DNA of 64,000 bases from Marinithermofilum abyssi. GTDB taxonomy: Bacteria > Bacillota > Bacilli > Thermoactinomycetales > DSM-45169. The stretch is taken from positions 248,001 through 312,000 of the forward strand of contig NZ_BMHQ01000003.1 in NCBI RefSeq assembly GCF_014641195.1. Direction: 5' to 3'. The notes beneath the pieces were generated by a model. That model searched no databases. It was given only the letters and a program-made list of their open reading frames with translations, and was not told the origin of the DNA. Below, piece after piece: positions 1 to 8,432 of the stretch. How positions within the stretch are numbered: the stretch's first letter is position 1; each line of letters opens with the position of its first letter. Both the position numbers and the translations under genes were made by a program.

Positions 1-163
1 CTTCGTGTTCTCTTTCGCGAAACAGCATCCAAATATCCCGGTGATTGAGACCGGCGGACCTCAAGCGCACTTTTACTTCATTCGGACCGGGTTCCCGTTC
101 CTCCATTTGCCGGAAGTCCAAGCTGTCAAAACCGCCGGGTCCATGATGTACAACTGCGTTCAT
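1..163 (-). CDS. Zinc-type alcohol dehydrogenase / quinone oxidoreductase, N-terminal part only
   Basis: The reverse strand opens with ATG at 163, preceded by an AAGGGGG ribosome-binding site, and runs off the window edge. The visible residues read MNAVVHHGPGGFDSLDF, then GPNEVKVRLRSAGLNHRDIW. That is the GroES-like N-terminal domain of the medium-chain dehydrogenase/quinone reductase family, where NHRD/NHxD marks the start of the active-site region. Such enzymes reduce quinones or oxidise alcohols with NAD(P)H. Only about 54 residues are present, so zinc dependence and substrate cannot be judged. Confidence 0.75.
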   Translation of the reverse strand, partial: MNAVVHHGPGGFDSLDFRQMEEREPGPNEVKVRLRSAGLNHRDIWMLFREREHE

Positions 164-230
164 GATCATCCCCCTTGTGTTGTCGTTATTCACTTCGTTC
201 CACTATGTCCTGTCTGTCAAACCTCCATCT

Positions 231-536
231 TTACATCATTTGATACAGTATGAGGGCCAAGACGGAACCCAGAACAGGAACAATGAGATGGCGGCCAAAG
301 TAAGCCAAAGTGATGGCTGTTACCGCGCCGACCAAACCGAATCCCGTATCTTCCGGCTTGATATGCAGGATGCCGGGGAATAAAAGCGCTCCCAATAAGG
401 CGTAAGGAACATTTTCCATCACCCTTTTCAAACTGCTCGGGATCCCTTTTCCATTTATGAAAACCAACGGTGCCATCCGGGGCAAATAAGTAACCACTGC
501 CATACCGAAGATGATCCAGTACAAAGATGAATTCAT
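231..536 (-). CDS. azlD: AzlD-type branched-chain amino acid exporter subunit
   Basis: A 101-residue membrane protein with four hydrophobic segments, beginning MNSSLYWIIFGMAVVTYLPRM, the characteristic start of AzlD. AzlC and AzlD together form a branched-chain amino acid export system. The chosen start overlaps the azlC stop in an ATGA arrangement at 533-536, which indicates translational coupling; longer upstream readings overlap azlC and lack a ribosome-binding site. The family assignment is solid from pattern; the transported substrate is inferred from the family. Confidence 0.85.
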   Translation of the reverse strand: MNSSLYWIIFGMAVVTYLPRMAPLVFINGKGIPSSLKRVMENVPYALLGALLFPGILHIKPEDTGFGLVGAVTAITLAYFGRHLIVPVLGSVLALILYQMM

Positions 537-1243
537 GCTTTGACACCTCTCCATCGGGAAAAACCTTCCGTGATTAGCGAAGCCAACAGAGCCGCGCTGA
601 TGAAAGACCATCCGCTGTCCAATCCACATCGCAGCAACAAAAAGTGAGTGATGCCGGACAGGATGACCAACAATAACACCTTGACACTGGTTTTCATGGC
701 AGGGACCAGCAAACCGATGAACAAAGCATACAGCGCAAAGTTCATCCCTGCTTCCAATTCAGGAGGCAACATGGAACCGATCAAGTATCCGCATCCTGTA
801 CCGACGGCGAAAATGATATATGATAGAAAGCAGAGACCGTATAAGAAAGCAGTGGATACCCTTCCTTTTTCCATGGCGGAAACGGAAAAAGTCTCATCGG
901 TGATGGCGAATGCGTATAACGCTTTTTTCCAGGGATGATCCTCTTCCACTTTGTCCCTGAGTCCAAGGCTCATCAAAAAGTGGCGGGAGTTGACCGCAAA
1001 GACGGAAAAGATCACTTCCCAGGCTCCGGCGTGAGCTGCAATCATATTCAATGCAAGAAATTGCGACGCACCGGCGAAAACCAGCAGGGACATCAACATC
1101 GACTCTGTCAGTCCGAGTCCGGTACTTTTCGCTGTTAACCCAAATGTCAATGAAACAGGAAAATACCCTACAGCAACCCCTGCCCCTGCCTGAAGACCTT
1201 TGCGAAAAGGAGTCTGTGCAGGCGGAGAAACGACTGCTTTCAT
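533..1243 (-). CDS. azlC: AzlC-type branched-chain amino acid exporter large subunit
   Basis: A 236-residue polytopic membrane protein. It carries the AzlC landmarks GYFPVSLTFGLTAKS near residue 26, FAGASQFLALNM near residue 57 and NSRHFLMSLGLRD near residue 85. AzlC is the larger partner of AzlD in exporting branched-chain amino acids or their toxic analogues. The two genes overlap and are divergent from an XRE-cupin regulator, a common layout in which that regulator controls the exporter. Nothing looks degraded. Confidence 0.88.
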   Translation of the reverse strand: MKAVVSPPAQTPFRKGLQAGAGVAVGYFPVSLTFGLTAKSTGLGLTESMLMSLLVFAGASQFLALNMIAAHAGAWEVIFSVFAVNSRHFLMSLGLRDKVEEDHPWKKALYAFAITDETFSVSAMEKGRVSTAFLYGLCFLSYIIFAVGTGCGYLIGSMLPPELEAGMNFALYALFIGLLVPAMKTSVKVLLLVILSGITHFLLLRCGLDSGWSFISAALLASLITEGFSRWRGVKA

Positions 1244-1260
1244 ATCCGCATCACCCCGAT

Positions 1261-1301
1261 TTGTTGTATATAACGAACAAATATGTTAAATATATTATAC
1301 A
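1261..1301. promoter_or_regulatory. AT-rich divergent promoter/operator region between azlC and its regulator
   Basis: The 108-base gap between azlC and the XRE-cupin gene contains an AT-rich core flanked by TGTATA and TATACA, forming a loose inverted repeat. It also holds several TATA-like hexamers that could serve either strand. I infer that it carries both promoters and the operator of the divergent regulator. No individual promoter can be assigned with confidence. Confidence 0.35.
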
Positions 1302-1351
1302 GATTAAACGAATGGCGGGAGTAAATCAATACAAAAAATAGGAGATGTTCT

Positions 1352-1909
1352 ATGAATAAAGAAGATCTGAATCGTCTCATCGGCAGTACGTTGAAAAGGA
1401 TCCGTTCCGAAAGAAAAATGAGTTTGGATAATGCCGCCGCTCTTACCGGAGTCAGCAAACCAATGCTGGCTCAAATTGAAAAGGGGGAGTCCAATCCTAC
1501 TGTTAGTACTTTATGGAAAATCGCAGCCGGGTTGGGTGTACCATTTAGTACGTTTTTGGAAAAGCGCCATCCGGAAGTTAAAAAGGTAGACCGTGACTCG
1601 ATCGAACCGTTAAAAGAGGATGAGGGACGCATGTTGGTGGTGCCTCTCTTCTCTCTTGCTTCGGGGAATCCTTTTGAGATTTATGCGCTGACTTTGAAGC
1701 CGGGGTGTCACTATGTGTCGGCACCTCATTTAGAGGGAGTGGAAGAGTACAACTTTATCGAGGAGGGAGAAATGATCCTTGAGATCGAGGAGATGAGCTA
1801 CACATTGAAGAAAGGGGAAAGCATCCGCTTTACCGCGAATGTCAGTCATACATATATCAACGAAACGAACCGGGATTGCCGCTTGTTGACGATGATTCAC
1901 TACAAATAA
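1352..1909 (+). CDS. XRE-family regulator with C-terminal cupin sensor domain
   Basis: This 185-residue protein has an N-terminal helix-turn-helix (about residues 10-65, including SLDNAAALTGVSKPMLAQIE and ESNPTVSTLWKIAAGLGV). A C-terminal cupin barrel follows at about residues 105-180, with GVEEYNFIEEGEM and a late KKGESIRF segment. Such regulators sense a small ligand through the cupin and control adjacent transport or catabolic genes. The gene is divergent from azlCD, so control of amino acid export is the natural inference. The start is preceded by a GGAGATG site. Confidence 0.85.
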   Translation: MNKEDLNRLIGSTLKRIRSERKMSLDNAAALTGVSKPMLAQIEKGESNPTVSTLWKIAAGLGVPFSTFLEKRHPEVKKVDRDSIEPLKEDEGRMLVVPLFSLASGNPFEIYALTLKPGCHYVSAPHLEGVEEYNFIEEGEMILEIEEMSYTLKKGESIRFTANVSHTYINETNRDCRLLTMIHYK

Positions 1910-1910
1910 A

Positions 1911-1933
1911 AAAGAGCCCTTCCACGGCTCTTT
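1911..1933. terminator. Bidirectional intrinsic terminator
   Basis: AAAGAGCC and GGCTCTTT form an eight-base stem around a seven-base loop between two convergent genes. An A-run precedes it on the plus strand, which serves as the T-run for the minus-strand gene. Confidence 0.8.
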
Positions 1934-1942
1934 CACGTGTGG

Positions 1943-2209
1943 TCATCTGCTTTTGACGAGCAGCTGAATGGCTTCCTGTACCACTTTGGCGGAATCGCCC
2001 TCTTCCCCTTTGGCGATCTCTTCACGGATGCAGTGCTCCAAGTTGGTGCCGACAATAATGGCAATAGCGCGGTCTACTGCAGACCGGACAGCCGACATCT
2101 GTGCTACGACCTCTTTACAGTCTTTCCCCTCTTCCATCATCCGCAATACACCGCGGACTTGTCCTTCGATCCGACGCATTCTTTTTTTCATATCGTCACG
2201 GTATTCCAT
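1943..2209 (-). CDS. CsoR/FrmR-family repressor, CstR-like (persulfide-sensing type)
   Basis: The start at 2209 follows a perfect AAGGAGG site and gives 88 residues; longer readings have no such site. The protein is an all-helical DUF156 repressor with Cys at positions 31 (KDCKEVV) and 60 (LEHC). The residue 25 positions after the first Cys is Asn, not the His that CsoR uses to bind Cu(I). Two cysteines at 31 and 60 without that His is the pattern of CstR, which responds to reactive sulfur species by a Cys-Cys link. No sulfide-oxidation genes lie beside it, so the target is unknown. Confidence 0.75.
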   Translation of the reverse strand: MEYRDDMKKRMRRIEGQVRGVLRMMEEGKDCKEVVAQMSAVRSAVDRAIAIIVGTNLEHCIREEIAKGEEGDSAKVVQEAIQLLVKSR

Positions 2210-2495
2210 ATCGGCCAGCCTCCTTTCCCTATCTTGCTTCACTCTACCGTTGGATATCCCTGTCCGGCCAGTACAGGATTCCGCCCCGCACCAGGTGATA
2301 AACTGTTCATATTGTGGAGCTGCCGAACATCTACCAATAACCCCGGTTGTTCTCGGATTGCTGTCTGAAACTTGGGTGCAGCAACTCCTTCCTATGATGA
2401 TACTCTTCTGTGACACGGTTGTCCACTAAAGCCGCACTTCCTTAGCCCTTTCGCGAACGTCGTTTTTACTATAGGAATGTACTGTCCATTAATCA
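2210..2495. other. Intergenic stretch without a convincing gene
   Basis: I see no gene with a usable start. One plus-strand frame contains a short CSYCGA stretch, but it has neither a start nor a ribosome-binding site and is open across the antisense of the neighbouring gene. This may be debris of a lost gene. Confidence 0.4.
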
Positions 2496-2526
2496 AAAAA
2501 AGAGCGTGATTTACGCTCCTTTTTTT
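2496..2526. terminator. Intrinsic terminator hairpin
   Basis: GAGCGT and ACGCTC pair around a short loop, with an A-run on the left and seven Ts on the right, so it can act in either direction. No clear gene ends immediately to its left, which suggests a deleted gene upstream. Confidence 0.7.
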
Positions 2527-2560
2527 GATCGTTACAGTGTCGGGTGTTATAACGTTATAG

Positions 2561-2896
2561 ATGAACCACATCACCATGATTACCTGCCTTCTTCTCTCCG
2601 GCTCTCCATCATTGATCATCGAATTTCAATCTCAATCCCTTGCAGCTTATGCCTATTCTGATGAGTACGATGTGGATCATAAGGATGTTAAGTATCAAAA
2701 AATGAATGTCAATCGCCGGGATACATTTAAGAAAACCGTACAACAGGAAGCTAGTCGAGATCGTACTGTTGAATGGGCAGGGGTTATTGGGGTGTCTGCA
2801 CTGTTGGGATGGCTGGGGTGGCGCTGGTTTAGACCAAAAAGGGGTAAAACCAGCAATGTTACAATAGCCGCAAACTGCCTATTTATTGGAAGATAA
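2561..2896 (+). CDS. Small putative exported protein with C-terminal membrane anchor
   Basis: This reading frame has a hydrophobic N-terminus ending in a possible signal-peptidase site (AYA before YSDE). A short charged, polar middle follows. The C-terminus has a single membrane segment (VEWAGVIGVSALLGWLGW) followed by a basic tail (RWFRPKRGK). The tail resembles the WGxxGxxG-type anchor of small Bacilli surface proteins, though the glycines are shifted. No good ribosome-binding site precedes the ATG, and a stop codon sits directly before it. The gene may therefore be a remnant or may start elsewhere. Confidence 0.4.
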   Translation: MNHITMITCLLLSGSPSLIIEFQSQSLAAYAYSDEYDVDHKDVKYQKMNVNRRDTFKKTVQQEASRDRTVEWAGVIGVSALLGWLGWRWFRPKRGKTSNVTIAANCLFIGR

Positions 2897-3138
2897 GCCT
2901 GTCTATAGGGAGCAGTGGAACCAAAAACAGAGTTTAACGTTACTGGTAAGAAAATCGGACTGTTAATGAGTTGATTTCTACGTGTTACTGGAAGTAAAAG
3001 TCCTTAAGTAGGCTAGTAAATGATTACTGGCATGATGTTAACACTCTTTTCCAAAATGGCTCCAAATTCCACGAATCGTTGTCACCCTTGTTACTACTAG
3101 ACTTTGTGAATTGTCAGTTCAATTAACGCCTTAAGCAT

Positions 3139-3389
3139 CTACAGAATACCTTGCAGTGTCTGCGGTCCTTCAGTCAGGCAAGCCCGGATTTCTTGAAGAG
3201 AAAAACCCAGAAACCTCAAGACGAGGACTTGTTCCAATCGGAACAAGTCCTTTTCCGTATACAGGCGGTGGCCGGTGTCGGTGCGAAAAGACGGCTTTAA
3301 AGACCGACCTTGTCGTAGTATCGGAGTGTCCACACCGTTACCGAAGCCTGATTAGCAAACTGACTGGTTTTATACGTGAGCGGTTTCAA
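3139..3389 (-). pseudogene. MerR-family regulator, frameshifted and truncated
   Basis: A TTG start at 3389 follows an AAAGGAGGG site and begins a MerR helix-turn-helix (YKTSQFANQASVTVWTLRYY). The frame hits TAA right after DKVGL. Reading resumes one frame over as LKPSFRTDTGHRLYTEKDL and FSLQEIRACL. Adding one T to a T-run near 3298 restores a continuous MerR domain. Even repaired, the protein stops at about 84 residues, so the effector domain is missing. It lies just downstream of an SDR gene on the same strand, which it may once have regulated. Confidence 0.8.
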
Positions 3390-3457
3390 GGTGTCCCTCC
3401 TTTGCCCCCCGTATAAAAGGTGACGCAACTTCAGCTTCAAGCCCTTTTTTATTTCTT

Positions 3458-4234
3458 TCATCGGATAAACCCTCCTTCGGAATGGATGACTTGTCCTGTG
3501 ATCCATCCGGCTTCCTTTCGGGCTAAAAAGGCAATCAAACGAGCTGCATCCTCCGGACGTCCTTCCCGTCCCATCGGAAATCGGGGCAGTAACTCCTTTT
3601 TGATCACCTCATCCATCCAGCCGGTATCCGTTGGGCCGGGATTAACAGCGTTAACCGTAATTCCCTTGGAAGCCACTTCCACTGCAAGTGTTCGGATGAA
3701 AGCTTCGATCGCTCCTTTGGTGGCGATATAGGCCAGCTCTCCAGGCATCGGTCCCAGCGACTGGCCTGAGGTCATCGCGATGATGCGGCCGTCACACCCG
3801 GTCGGACACCTTTGGGCAAACAAACTGCTGAGCAGGAGTGTTGCGCGCATATTTACGGCATAGTGGGCATCGAGAATCTCTGCGGTCAGCTTATCAAAAT
3901 GAATATCCCGCAGAGAATAAGCTGCGTTATTTACCAGGATGGCAGGTGTCCCCAAGCGCTTTTCCGCTTCATCCAACACACGGGCGGGAGCGGCGGGATC
4001 GGACAGGTCGATGGAGAGACTTTCTGCACGTATTCCGGCTTGGCGCAACTCTCTTTCCAATGCGAGCGGTTCTTCTTCCGTTATTCCCCATGCCATCTGT
4101 TGGTCATAAGGATGCCAATGGGTGAAAAAGATATCGGTACCTTCTTGAGCCAGTGCCCGACAGATCGCCGCACCGATTCCTTTGCGGCGGGTGGCGCCGG
4201 TAACGATGGCGATCCGGGAGCATCGTTGAGTCAT
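3458..4234 (-). CDS. Short-chain dehydrogenase/reductase
   Basis: A 258-residue classical SDR. The cofactor loop TGATRRKGIGAAIC sits near residue 13, then NNAAYS, the catalytic Tyr-Lys pair in YIATKGA, and the PGPTDTGW loop. Members reduce or oxidise carbonyl/hydroxyl groups with NAD(P)H. The sequence is nearest in style to 3-oxoacyl-ACP-reductase-like enzymes, but the substrate cannot be told. The ATG at 4234 is preferred because GAGGTG lies a few bases upstream. The next gene downstream is a broken MerR regulator. Confidence 0.85.
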   Translation of the reverse strand: MTQRCSRIAIVTGATRRKGIGAAICRALAQEGTDIFFTHWHPYDQQMAWGITEEEPLALERELRQAGIRAESLSIDLSDPAAPARVLDEAEKRLGTPAILVNNAAYSLRDIHFDKLTAEILDAHYAVNMRATLLLSSLFAQRCPTGCDGRIIAMTSGQSLGPMPGELAYIATKGAIEAFIRTLAVEVASKGITVNAVNPGPTDTGWMDEVIKKELLPRFPMGREGRPEDAARLIAFLARKEAGWITGQVIHSEGGFIR

Positions 4235-4387
4235 CGTGTTCACCTCGGTCAAAATGAGTTTTTTTCCTCTTTTTGTACAATTATCAGTATAGAGAAATAT
4301 TTGGGGATGACAAGCCTGCTCTGAATAACCGTTTCACATCGTTAATGTACTGTTCCACCGTATTGACGGACCGACCGTATGAACTGC

Positions 4388-4540
4388 TTACTCCTGTCGC
4401 CAGGCTTCCACCAACTCTTCATGTGGGTCGATCCTTTGAAAGTTTTGCCGGTAATGATACATCGTCACCTGGATGAAAATCATTAAAAAAGCCAAACTGA
4501 CAAACAGGATCAACATGCGTTCCAAGGCCACTCTGTCCAA
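4388..4540 (-). CDS. Small single-pass membrane protein (about 50 residues)
   Basis: A short frame on the reverse strand, with TTG at 4540 (GGGGAGA site about 10 bases upstream) or ATG at 4516. It encodes one hydrophobic segment (MLILFVSLAFLMIFIQV) followed by a charged tail (HYRQNFQRIDPHEELVEAW). The topology and the acidic/aromatic tail fit a real small membrane protein rather than noise. I do not recognise a family, and it stands alone between an SDR gene and an MR/MLE-type gene. Confidence 0.5.
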   Translation of the reverse strand: MDRVALERMLILFVSLAFLMIFIQVTMYHYRQNFQRIDPHEELVEAWRQE

Positions 4541-4638
4541 ATCACGGGTGTCTCCCCTTTCCATTTAGTTCGTTTATCAATTAGGTATTTTTTCAAAGTA
4601 TCATACATCGCATGTTCAAGATGAGAGGCTGTGACAAC

Positions 4639-5757
4639 ATGATCATTCGGCAAATAGATACCTTTCCGCTTTATTATTCTTTGCCCCGGCCCTATGGAGA
4701 TGCCAATGGGTATAAAACCTACCGTTCCTGTTATCTTTTTCGGATCCGGACGCAATCGGGACTGGTAGGATGGGGAGAATGTACCGGATGGCTTCCCGGA
4801 TTGGAACGGGAGTTTCGGGATCGGGTCATCCCTTATCTCCTGGGAAAAAAAGCAAATGAACACCTGAAGATGACAACCTACATCCAAACCTGGAACCGCC
4901 GCATTGCAGCGGGTGTCAGTATGGCCCTAACGGAAATCTTTGCCCATAAAGCAGGTGTATCGGTCTGTGATCTTTGGGGAGGAAAACAGCATGCGTCCAT
5001 CCCGGTCTATGCATCTTTTCAATCGTATCGGGAACAGCCCGATTGGAAGAAAGCGTCCCTGAAGGATATAGAACAAGCGGTATCCCGGGGGTTTTCGAAG
5101 ATCAAAGTGAAAATCGGGGGGAGACCGCTGGCGGAAGATCAGGAGCACATCCAGTCCCTGATGGAAATGGTGGATGGTAGCGTACAGGTCGCTGTCGATG
5201 CCAACCAAAGCTATGATGCAGCTACTGCGATACAGTGGAATCCCGTATTTGACCGGTGGGGCAATTGGCTCTGGCTGGAGGAACCCATGCCCCTCGCTCA
5301 GGTGAAAGCTTATGAAAAGGTGTCCAGCCGATGCTCCATTCCTCTGGCCGGGGGAGAAAACCTGGTCAAGCCGGAAGACTTCTTGCCGTTTTTACGGAAG
5401 AAAGGATTGGATCTTATCCAACCCGATCCCGTTCACATGGGCGGGATGAATGAGTATCGCAATACCCTGCAGATGGGGCGTAGTTTTGGTATTCGCGTAT
5501 CTCCGCATACCTTTGACGGATTTCTTTCGGGTTGGTATGCCATCCTGGCCCAAAGCTGCCTCGGTTCTTGGAGCAAAATGAAGGGAGAAACGGTAGAACC
5601 CGTCGAGTGGGACGTGATGGAGTGTCCGTGGAATCAAGGTTGGCCGATCCAACCGATAAACGGTGTGATTCCGATTCCGGAAGGCGTGGGGATTGGCGTG
5701 GATTGGGATATCCGGGAGTGGGAACGGTGGAAATGGGATGGTAGGTCGTTTTCGTAA
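4639..5757 (+). CDS. Enolase-superfamily enzyme (mandelate racemase / muconate lactonizing type)
   Basis: This 372-residue protein has the N-terminal capping domain and a C-terminal barrel. The barrel carries a catalytic KxK (FSKIKVKIGG, about residue 157), metal ligands in VAVDANQSYD, WLEEPM and AGGEN, DPVHMGGM, and a possible general base in SPHTFDG. These are the marks of the MR/MLE family, which abstracts a proton next to a carboxylate. Substrates range from sugar acids to dipeptides and N-acyl amino acids. No neighbour identifies the substrate. The start at 4639 has GAGAGG upstream; the ATG 27 bases earlier does not. Confidence 0.82.
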   Translation: MIIRQIDTFPLYYSLPRPYGDANGYKTYRSCYLFRIRTQSGLVGWGECTGWLPGLEREFRDRVIPYLLGKKANEHLKMTTYIQTWNRRIAAGVSMALTEIFAHKAGVSVCDLWGGKQHASIPVYASFQSYREQPDWKKASLKDIEQAVSRGFSKIKVKIGGRPLAEDQEHIQSLMEMVDGSVQVAVDANQSYDAATAIQWNPVFDRWGNWLWLEEPMPLAQVKAYEKVSSRCSIPLAGGENLVKPEDFLPFLRKKGLDLIQPDPVHMGGMNEYRNTLQMGRSFGIRVSPHTFDGFLSGWYAILAQSCLGSWSKMKGETVEPVEWDVMECPWNQGWPIQPINGVIPIPEGVGIGVDWDIREWERWKWDGRSFS

Positions 5758-6011
5758 AAAATAACTGGCTTCCTCCTCTCCACCATTATGCACCTCTTTT
5801 TTTCCTCACCGAGCGGGGATATCCGGGGATTTTTCAAGATAAGAAAATTATACCAACCGAAAAACGCTGTTCAAGTCACAAGCACGTAACCCTTCTTATT
5901 ACTAATAATCTTTACCGAAGTAGGATTATATCGCAAATGGTTACGTATTTTTTTAACCGAACTCAAAACATAATCCCCCTTGCTCCACATAAGATCTAGG
6001 TGGAGAATAAA

Positions 6012-6496
6012 ATGGACGGGGGTGTGTTTTTGGGGGTCTATGTGAGTAGCTTTGTTTTAGTGGCCGTTATCTACACGTATGTACTCATTGTGGTCAATCG
6101 GCACCGTAACGCTCTGTCCTCCATGGCAGGGATGTGGATCGCCATGGGGTTGGCCATGATCCTCAGCGTTCTCATTGGAACGCTTCTGGGGATCTTGTGG
6201 GTTCAGATGACTTGGCCCACCACATTTCTGTTACTCTGGGTATGGCAATGGGTTATCTCGCGGGGAGACCCGTTCACCGTTTGGCTTCTTTAGACGGTAT
6301 GCTCGCGGGATTCATGGGTGGCTTGATGGGACCCATGTTGGGTGTGATGGTGGCTCCTGAAAGCCCACTATTGATGATCGGTTTCCTAGATATCGTGTCC
6401 GTTGGGATGGCCATGGTACTTATATCCTGGATCCGAGAACTATCGACTACTTCGATCTCTTATTCTCAGGGAACCGATGATGAAAACAGGGTATAA
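6012..6496 (+). pseudogene. Polytopic membrane protein interrupted by a frameshift
   Basis: ATG at 6012 follows AGGTGG and opens a hydrophobic protein with two membrane segments (VYVSSFVLVAVIYTYVLIVV, MWIAMGLAMILSVLIGTLLG). Near 6230 the frame goes out of register and stops at 6293. A second frame continues with further membrane segments (GMLAGFMGGLMGPMLGVMVA and a later one) to 6496. The hydrophobic pattern joins smoothly across a single missing base, so this was one protein of about 160 residues. I do not recognise the family. It could also be intact with an assembly error. Confidence 0.65.
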
Positions 6497-6534
6497 AAAC
6501 AGCGCCTGCTGTCCTTGGACAGCAGGCGCTGTTT
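6497..6534 (+). terminator. Strong intrinsic terminator
   Basis: A perfect 18-bp stem (AAACAGCGCCTGCTGTCC and its complement) around a two-base loop immediately follows the stop codon of the broken membrane-protein gene. Confidence 0.85.
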
Positions 6535-6619
6535 ACTTAACCGTCATTGCAAAGCTTGGACATCATACACCCCACTTTTAGAACTTCCTGAGGGATGTTT
6601 TCCTTTTCAGGAGCTACAC

Positions 6620-6648
6620 AAAAAGGCCGTCCCGGACTCGGAACGGCT
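6620..6648 (-). terminator. Terminator downstream of fdhD
   Basis: Read on the minus strand, GCCGTTCC and GGGACGGC pair and are followed by CTTTTT, placed about 40 bases after the fdhD stop. It closes the formate dehydrogenase gene group. Confidence 0.65.
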
Positions 6649-6684
6649 AGACTTCATCGTCAATAACTTAGGCAACCATACCAC

Positions 6685-7491
6685 TCAACTATGAATACGC
6701 TCGGTATGTGTGTATACATTTAAAGAATGATTTCGGATAAATCCTACCGTTGTAATCCCCAACTCTTCCGCTAACTGTAATGCCAGTACGGTAGGCGCTG
6801 ATTTAGATAACACAATCTCACATCCGATTTTGGAAACTTTCAACAATACTTCTGAAGAGATACGCCCACTGAACACAATGATTTTGTCATTCATGGGAAT
6901 GGTATGTTTCAAACAATACCCGTAAATTTTATCGAGGGCGTTATGCCGTCCAATATCCATTCTTGATATAACGATCCCATTGCGATCACAAAGTGCAGTG
7001 TTATGAACTCCTCCTGTGTTTTGAAATGTCGTCGCGGATTTTTGCATTAACTCCATCAATCGAAAGCAATCCTGAAATGAGATTTTCACCTTGGCGGAAG
7101 TAAATGTGTTTGCCGTTTTGGCATCACTGTAGAAATAAAAACTCTGTCGGCTTTTTCCGCAACAAGAGGTAACATACCTCTTGGAATGAAACATCTGGTT
7201 AAATTTATTCACCTTAAAGGTATCTACATAGGCTTTCCCGGTTGTTTCTATAATACGGATTTGTTTTATGTCTTCGTAACTGCTGATGATACCTTCCGAT
7301 GCCAAAAAACCAATGACCAAATCTTCCATGTGTTCGGGTGTACATACCATTGTTGCGAACTCTTGATTGTTTAGCATGATTGTAATGGGATACTCAGTAA
7401 CGACTGTATCTTCGGACTGATGGATGTAACCCTTTTCATAACGTAGAATTTGTCGTGATAATTGAATTGGTTGAAGCACAAGGCTCACCAC
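6685..7491 (-). CDS. fdhD: FdhD, sulfurtransferase for formate dehydrogenase maturation
   Basis: A 268-residue FdhD/NarQ protein. FdhD relays sulfur to the molybdenum/tungsten-bis-MGD cofactor of formate dehydrogenase. Seen here are the sulfur-carrying cysteine pair in TSCCGKSRQ (about residue 109), the FTGGVH-like NTGGVHNTAL, DIGRHNALDKIYG and SGRISSEVLLK, all typical of the family. It ends the group fdhA-DUF1641-DUF2294-fdhD on the reverse strand, which matches its role. The start region offers tandem GTG codons and a third GTG at 7479 after GGTGGTGA, so the true N-terminus may be four residues shorter. Confidence 0.93.
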   Translation of the reverse strand: MVSLVLQPIQLSRQILRYEKGYIHQSEDTVVTEYPITIMLNNQEFATMVCTPEHMEDLVIGFLASEGIISSYEDIKQIRIIETTGKAYVDTFKVNKFNQMFHSKRYVTSCCGKSRQSFYFYSDAKTANTFTSAKVKISFQDCFRLMELMQKSATTFQNTGGVHNTALCDRNGIVISRMDIGRHNALDKIYGYCLKHTIPMNDKIIVFSGRISSEVLLKVSKIGCEIVLSKSAPTVLALQLAEELGITTVGFIRNHSLNVYTHTERIHS

Positions 7492-7511
7492 CGATTAGGT
7501 TTACAAAGTAG

Positions 7512-7865
7512 TTATTTAGACTCAATAGGTTTATTAAAAACATAAACTGTCATCGCGATATCAAGATCTAAATTGATGTCCGTAAAGATAGTCACAAGTT
7601 TTGCGTCTACAAGCTCTTCAAGTTTTGTTACGACTTCCTTATCTTTATAAATATCTTTCACTAATGTGGTTCGGGCTTCATGGACCATCTTCTTTCCATT
7701 TTCCGAATGGATCATAAACTCTTCTACATTTGTCAAATTCCCTTTCATTTCACTGATTACCCATGGACCCATAATTCGAGTTTTGATTTCTTTGGGCCCG
7801 TTCCCGACATATTTTTTACGTATTTCACGAACCAACATACTGAATTGATGTTCTAAGCTTTTCAT
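7512..7865 (-). CDS. DUF2294 family protein
   Basis: A 117-residue protein with the DUF2294 core GKGPKEIK-like GNGPKEIKTRIMGPWVI near residue 24 and an EEFMIHSENGKKMVHEAR segment. The ATG at 7865 is chosen because GAAGGG lies 8-9 bases ahead; an earlier GTG overlaps that site. Function is unknown in general, but the family is repeatedly found beside formate dehydrogenase genes in Bacilli, as here between DUF1641 and fdhD. A role in formate metabolism is inference from context only. Confidence 0.75.
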   Translation of the reverse strand: MKSLEHQFSMLVREIRKKYVGNGPKEIKTRIMGPWVISEMKGNLTNVEEFMIHSENGKKMVHEARTTLVKDIYKDKEVVTKLEELVDAKLVTIFTDINLDLDIAMTVYVFNKPIESK

Positions 7866-7952
7866 AAAATACACCCTTCAGATTAATATTAACATAAGGA
7901 TACTTCCCTCGGAATAAATCACAACTCAACGGTGGGCCTCCAACTTTCCAGA

Positions 7953-8432
7953 TTAATCTTTCAAACCTTCTCCCATTCCTTTTAAAAAACGGAGGCTAAA
8001 CCCCATCGCACGGTTAATATCCGGGTCTCTCAAAGCTTTCAACAAATCGAGAATGCCCACTTGGGTGTTATTTTCAATGTCTTCTTCTGCTTTCTTCAGA
8101 CCCTTTACCACACTGCCCGTCAATTTTTTGGTCATTTCCGGATCTAGTTCTGTCAGTGCTTCGGCTGCAGCCATTACGTTGTTGATAGCTCGAGTTACAG
8201 GAGGGTTTAAAAGCTGCCCGACGGCGATTTTTGTTATTTTTTCTTTCGCTTCGAACAACGCTTTAACAGCTTCAAGAACTCCACTATTGTGGAGTTCTTG
8301 AAGAAGTTGAATCGTCTGTTGGATACCTTCAGCGTTGTCGGCTACATCTTTGATCACTTTTTCAAGTGAACGTTGTTGCATTTCTTTTTCAGTAAGAGTG
8401 GGCTGTTCGATCTTTGTGATTGGTTTTGCCAT
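7953..8432 (-). CDS. DUF1641 family protein of the formate dehydrogenase operon (YrhD-like)
   Basis: A 159-residue, largely helical protein with the DUF1641 pattern: IQLLQELHNSGVLEAVKALFEAKEKI near residue 40 and a C-terminal DPDINRAMGFSLRFLKGMG. In Bacillus subtilis the equivalent (YrhD) directly follows the formate dehydrogenase gene yrhE. Here the start overlaps the fdhA stop (TAATG at 8430-8434), so the two are translationally coupled. Its biochemical role is not established; partnership with FdhA as an accessory or electron-transfer subunit is inferred from this conserved linkage. Confidence 0.85.
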   Translation of the reverse strand: MAKPITKIEQPTLTEKEMQQRSLEKVIKDVADNAEGIQQTIQLLQELHNSGVLEAVKALFEAKEKITKIAVGQLLNPPVTRAINNVMAAAEALTELDPEMTKKLTGSVVKGLKKAEEDIENNTQVGILDLLKALRDPDINRAMGFSLRFLKGMGEGLKD

